Part shown: positions 62,019-64,000 of the stretch, piece after piece
How the letters are laid out: every line of letters starts with the position of its first letter
Position numbering within the stretch: the first letter of the stretch is position 1
NCBI GenBank assembly: GCA_007050995.1
Contig: VJOU01000011.1
Span: 59,219 to 123,218 of the forward strand
Source: Glycocaulis profundi
GTDB taxonomy: Bacteria > Pseudomonadota > Alphaproteobacteria > Caulobacterales > Maricaulaceae
Direction of reading: 5' to 3'
DNA length: 64,000 bases
Program-made: the position numbers and the translations under genes
The notes under the pieces: generated by a model
What the model was told of the DNA's origin: nothing
The model's database searches: none
The model's input: only the letters and a program-made list of their open reading frames with translations

Positions 62019-63151
62019 ATCAGGCTACCTTGAGACTGAGGGGAAGGGAGTTGTATGTCCCACTGGATAAGCGTCCCCTCAAGTGGGCGTGCATGCGTGG
62101 TACGTCTATAGGCACCGACACCATTTTCGTCTGAATCATAGCACAGCTCACCATGGCCACTGATGATCCTCAGCGATCCGGGCGAGAATTTGTCTACAAA
62201 ATCTCGCATCTGAGGGAGCCCCTTCCCCCGGTGCTTTTGACCCGTCCCGGATCGCCCCAGCTCCATTGCTGCGTAAATTTTGTTTGCGTCCGTGCTCGCC
62301 CACCCAAGCCCGGCGAGAAACTCCTGTATGGCCTCGACACCAAATCGAGCAGGAAGGGCGCTTGGTATCCCCACACCAAGATCATAAAATGAAATATGGA
62401 GCCTTCTATCCCTCCCAAAGAACACCCCAGACATCCACCAATGACTATCTAGTTTGATGCTAGACCGCTTAGTTTCTTCGTTATAAGCGTGATGTATTGC
62501 GTTTTGCATCGCCTCAACAATTGCATCATACATTGATTTATTCATAAATTCTATTTCAGCGAGATCAGACACGACCTCTTTTAATTTTTTAGCCGATTCC
62601 CCCAAAACCCTTTGACCGGTACTATATTTGATAAATGTTCTTTCATCGCTTGCTTCCAAGTTATATGTTGGCGTGTTAACCACCTCTAATATTTCGAACA
62701 ATCCCATTTGCTCAAAGCTTCTCCTAACACCCTCGTCCCATTTTTCTAAATACGGGGCCGCAGGACGAAAGTTATAAAGCTTTCTCCACCGATCGAGTTC
62801 CGCCACAAGCACCAAACTTGCGCCTGAAGATATAGCACGAACTTTATTGAAATCGACATGAACCTTGCGCCGATCACTCAATATTAAAGAGTGAAACTCA
62901 TCAAGGAATTCTACGACTTCTTTATAGTTGTGGCGCAGGCTTAAAATGCTAGGCAATGAAATGTAACGTACTTTTTTCTTCCGGTATCTCACCTGAGGTC
63001 GATTAATGTCACTTCTTGCTGCCTCCGGCCTAACTCTTGATTGAATACGGCTCTTGATAAGACGTTTATTTCTTGATACAACTTTTCTTTTCCACGACTT
63101 CGCAGACCTTAATATATTATATAGCTTTGCATCATGAGAAAGCTTCCTCAC
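62015..63151 (-). CDS. GHKL-type ATP-binding protein with STAS-like region
   Basis: 378 aa. The GTG at 63151 is chosen because GGAGG is 7 bases upstream; a TTG at 63187 has no such site. A basic N-terminus leads to a STAS-like segment near 75-130 (VHVDFNKVRAISSGASLVLV). A GHKL/HATPase fold follows from about 190: N-box VEAMQNAIHHAYNE, G1 box YDLGVGIPSA, G2-like GQKHRGKGLPQM. No phospho-acceptor His domain, so it is not a classical sensor kinase; it resembles anti-sigma kinases or MORC/Hsp90-like ATPases. First gene of the three-gene island operon. Confidence 0.85.
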   Translation of the reverse strand: MRKLSHDAKLYNILRSAKSWKRKVVSRNKRLIKSRIQSRVRPEAARSDINRPQVRYRKKKVRYISLPSILSLRHNYKEVVEFLDEFHSLILSDRRKVHVDFNKVRAISSGASLVLVAELDRWRKLYNFRPAAPYLEKWDEGVRRSFEQMGLFEILEVVNTPTYNLEASDERTFIKYSTGQRVLGESAKKLKEVVSDLAEIEFMNKSMYDAIVEAMQNAIHHAYNEETKRSSIKLDSHWWMSGVFFGRDRRLHISFYDLGVGIPSALPARFGVEAIQEFLAGLGWASTDANKIYAAMELGRSGTGQKHRGKGLPQMRDFVDKFSPGSLRIISGHGELCYDSDENGVGAYRRTTHARPLEGTLIQWDIQLPSPQSQGSLI

Positions 63152-63337
63152 CCCGTTCCCTCCAACACACGCTTTTATACTGTCCAAGCTACTCAGACGT
63201 TTTTCGGTGTCAATGAAGCAAGGTTATGTGACGCCGAACCATGGTAGCGGAATGAGGCGTCATACAGATTAATTTGCTCTCATTGAAGCCGAAGCATCAC
63301 TACCCCAAATACTTTGCGAAGCAAAAGAGGAGTTCAC
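63152..63337. promoter_or_regulatory. Divergent region with inverted repeat
   Basis: 186 bases between the GHKL operon and the recombinase gene. It has an inverted repeat TGACGCC (63229-63235) / GGCGTCA (63256-63262) with a 20-base spacer, and near-direct repeats CAATGAAGC / CATTGAAGC (about 63211 and 63280). The arrangement would suit a recombinase (res-like) site or an operator. Confidence 0.4.
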
Positions 63338-63901
63338 GTGATTATCGGTTACGCTCGGACGTCCACATTTGATCAGGTCGCCGGTCTTGAAGCCCAGCTC
63401 AATGAACTGAAAGCCGCTGGCGCGGAGAAAGTGTTTCAAGAACGGGTCTCAAGCGTGGCTGGGCGTGACCAGCTCGCCGCCGCACTCGATTTCATTCGTG
63501 AGAATGATGTGCTGATGGTCACCAAGCTGGATCGGCTTGCTCGTTCTGTCGCCGACTTGATGAAAATCATTGAAACCATCCGTCACCGCGGCGCATCGCT
63601 TAAAATCCTTGCCATTGGCATGGAGACGGAAACGGCTACGGGCAAGCTTATGATGGGGGTAATGGCTTCGGTAGCTGAGTTTGAACGCGAGATCATGCTG
63701 GAACGCCAGAGGGAAGGCATCGCCAAGGCGAAGGCGGCAGGCAAGTTTAAAGGCCGGGCCCCCACGGCCCGCAGGAAGGCGGATCAGGTCATTGCGTTGA
63801 TCTCGGCAGGGCACACCGAACAACAAGTGGCAGATGAAGTCGGGATTAGCCGATCTTCGGTTCAACGTATTAAACGGAATCAAAGCAATCCTGAAGAGTA
63901 A
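63338..63901 (+). CDS. Serine recombinase (resolvase/invertase family)
   Basis: 187-aa small serine recombinase. Catalytic Ser in YARTSTFDQ (about residue 9), then LMVTKLDRLARSV with catalytic Arg residues, MMGVMASVAEFEREIMLERQREGI forming the E-helix (written in parts MASVAEFEREIM and LERQREGI), and a C-terminal Hin-like helix-turn-helix (EQQVADEVGISRSSVQRIKR). The GTG at 63338 follows GAGGAG. Resolvase/invertase type, not a large serine integrase, so it is unlikely to have caused the tRNA integration. Its composition is intermediate between island and chromosome. Confidence 0.92.
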   Translation: MIIGYARTSTFDQVAGLEAQLNELKAAGAEKVFQERVSSVAGRDQLAAALDFIRENDVLMVTKLDRLARSVADLMKIIETIRHRGASLKILAIGMETETATGKLMMGVMASVAEFEREIMLERQREGIAKAKAAGKFKGRAPTARRKADQVIALISAGHTEQQVADEVGISRSSVQRIKRNQSNPEE

Positions 63902-63918
63902 CGATAAAGGACGTGACG

Positions 63919-64000
63919 TGACCCCCTGAAATTCCTCCACCGGAATGTAGAGTCCTTCCAACCGAGAAGGACGAGCAATGAGACGGTCACGGTTTTCCGA
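63919..64000 (+). mobile_element. Left end of an IS3-family insertion sequence
   Basis: A terminal-repeat-like start TGACCCCCTGAAATTCC at 63919, then 40 bases of leader and a transposase start. IS3-group elements begin with TG and open their first frame in this way. Cut by the window edge. Confidence 0.65.
63978..64000 (+). CDS. IS3-family transposase OrfA, first 7 codons only
   Basis: ATG at 63978 with AAGGA upstream encodes MRRSRFS before the window ends. This is the usual opening of OrfA of IS3-family elements (MRRSRF[ST]EEQI...), a helix-turn-helix protein translated with OrfB by frameshifting. Too short for more than a family guess. Confidence 0.6.

Larger units (their letters stand above)
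61013..64000. mobile_element. AT-rich genomic island in tRNA-Arg, right end outside window
   Basis: Starts at the tRNA-Arg 3' fragment. Base composition, codon use and gene density change sharply from the GC-rich chromosome. It carries a GHKL/STAS/membrane-protein operon, a serine recombinase and an IS3-type end. No tyrosine integrase is in view, so it should lie to the right, near an intact tRNA-Arg. Confidence 0.75.

Noticed and set aside
63338..63901. Serine recombinase as the enzyme that integrated the island into tRNA-Arg
   Set aside because: It is a short resolvase/invertase-type protein; tRNA 3'-end integration is typical of tyrosine integrases, expected outside the window.

Overview
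The window is a GC-rich alphaproteobacterial chromosome segment. It carries three TonB-dependent receptors, Spinster-like MFS permeases, GH16/GH3 enzymes, SDRs and acyl-CoA ligases, and its operons are tightly packed with 4-base ATGA stop/start overlaps. This fits a marine, oligotrophic, polymer- and lipid-using member of the Caulobacterales/Maricaulales/Sphingomonadales type. The genus cannot be fixed from this sequence alone.

Region 1 (1-8211) looks like a beta-glucan (laminarin-like) utilisation locus. A minus-strand set encodes a GH3 glucosidase, a GH16 lipoprotein and a TonB-dependent receptor that runs off the left edge. Beside it lie a LytTR response regulator and a divergent LytS-type sensor kinase.

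Region 2 (8216-36886) is about 29 kb of uptake and CoA-dependent catabolism genes in two regulatory blocks. Block A (8216-16697, minus) is one overlapping operon: receptor, MFS, exported carboxylesterase, acyl-CoA ligase, TetR regulator, SDR. A 28-bp palindrome touches the -35 of its promoter. Block B (17149-36886) holds a second receptor, NTF2-like protein plus SDR, PaaN-like aldehyde dehydrogenase plus PaaI-like thioesterase, two ligases and a thiolase, a tandem-HxlR regulator, SDR plus DUF1295 membrane protein, carotenoid/lignostilbene-type oxygenase plus nitronate monooxygenase-like flavoprotein, two more thiolases and an MFS. Six copies of a 15-bp asymmetric motif (TT-K-CA...CA-W-ACC) occur only in the intergenic regions of block B, so it looks like one regulon controlled by the HxlR protein. 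The substrate is unknown; an esterified molecule with a conjugated or aryl-alkene bond is a reasonable guess.

Region 3 (36887-60859) encodes a phospho-signalling pair (ECF sigma factor of the kinase-linked type and a receptor Ser/Thr kinase with TPRs), a LuxR-type regulator, a membrane protein, and many exported proteins or lipoproteins of unknown function. These include two giant paralogues (1762 and 1784 aa) with repeated PPC-like domains, discoidin-like folds and two VWA domains each. Six copies of a 22-bp palindrome (arms GTCAGACCCG and CGGGTCTGAC) sit 52-75 bases upstream of these genes and suggest a second, apparently undescribed regulon.

Region 4 (61013-64000) is an AT-rich island that starts exactly in the 3' half of a tRNA-Arg(ACG) gene. 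It carries a three-gene operon (GHKL ATPase with STAS-like region, DUF4325 STAS-like protein, small membrane protein), a serine recombinase and the left end of an IS3-family element cut by the window edge.
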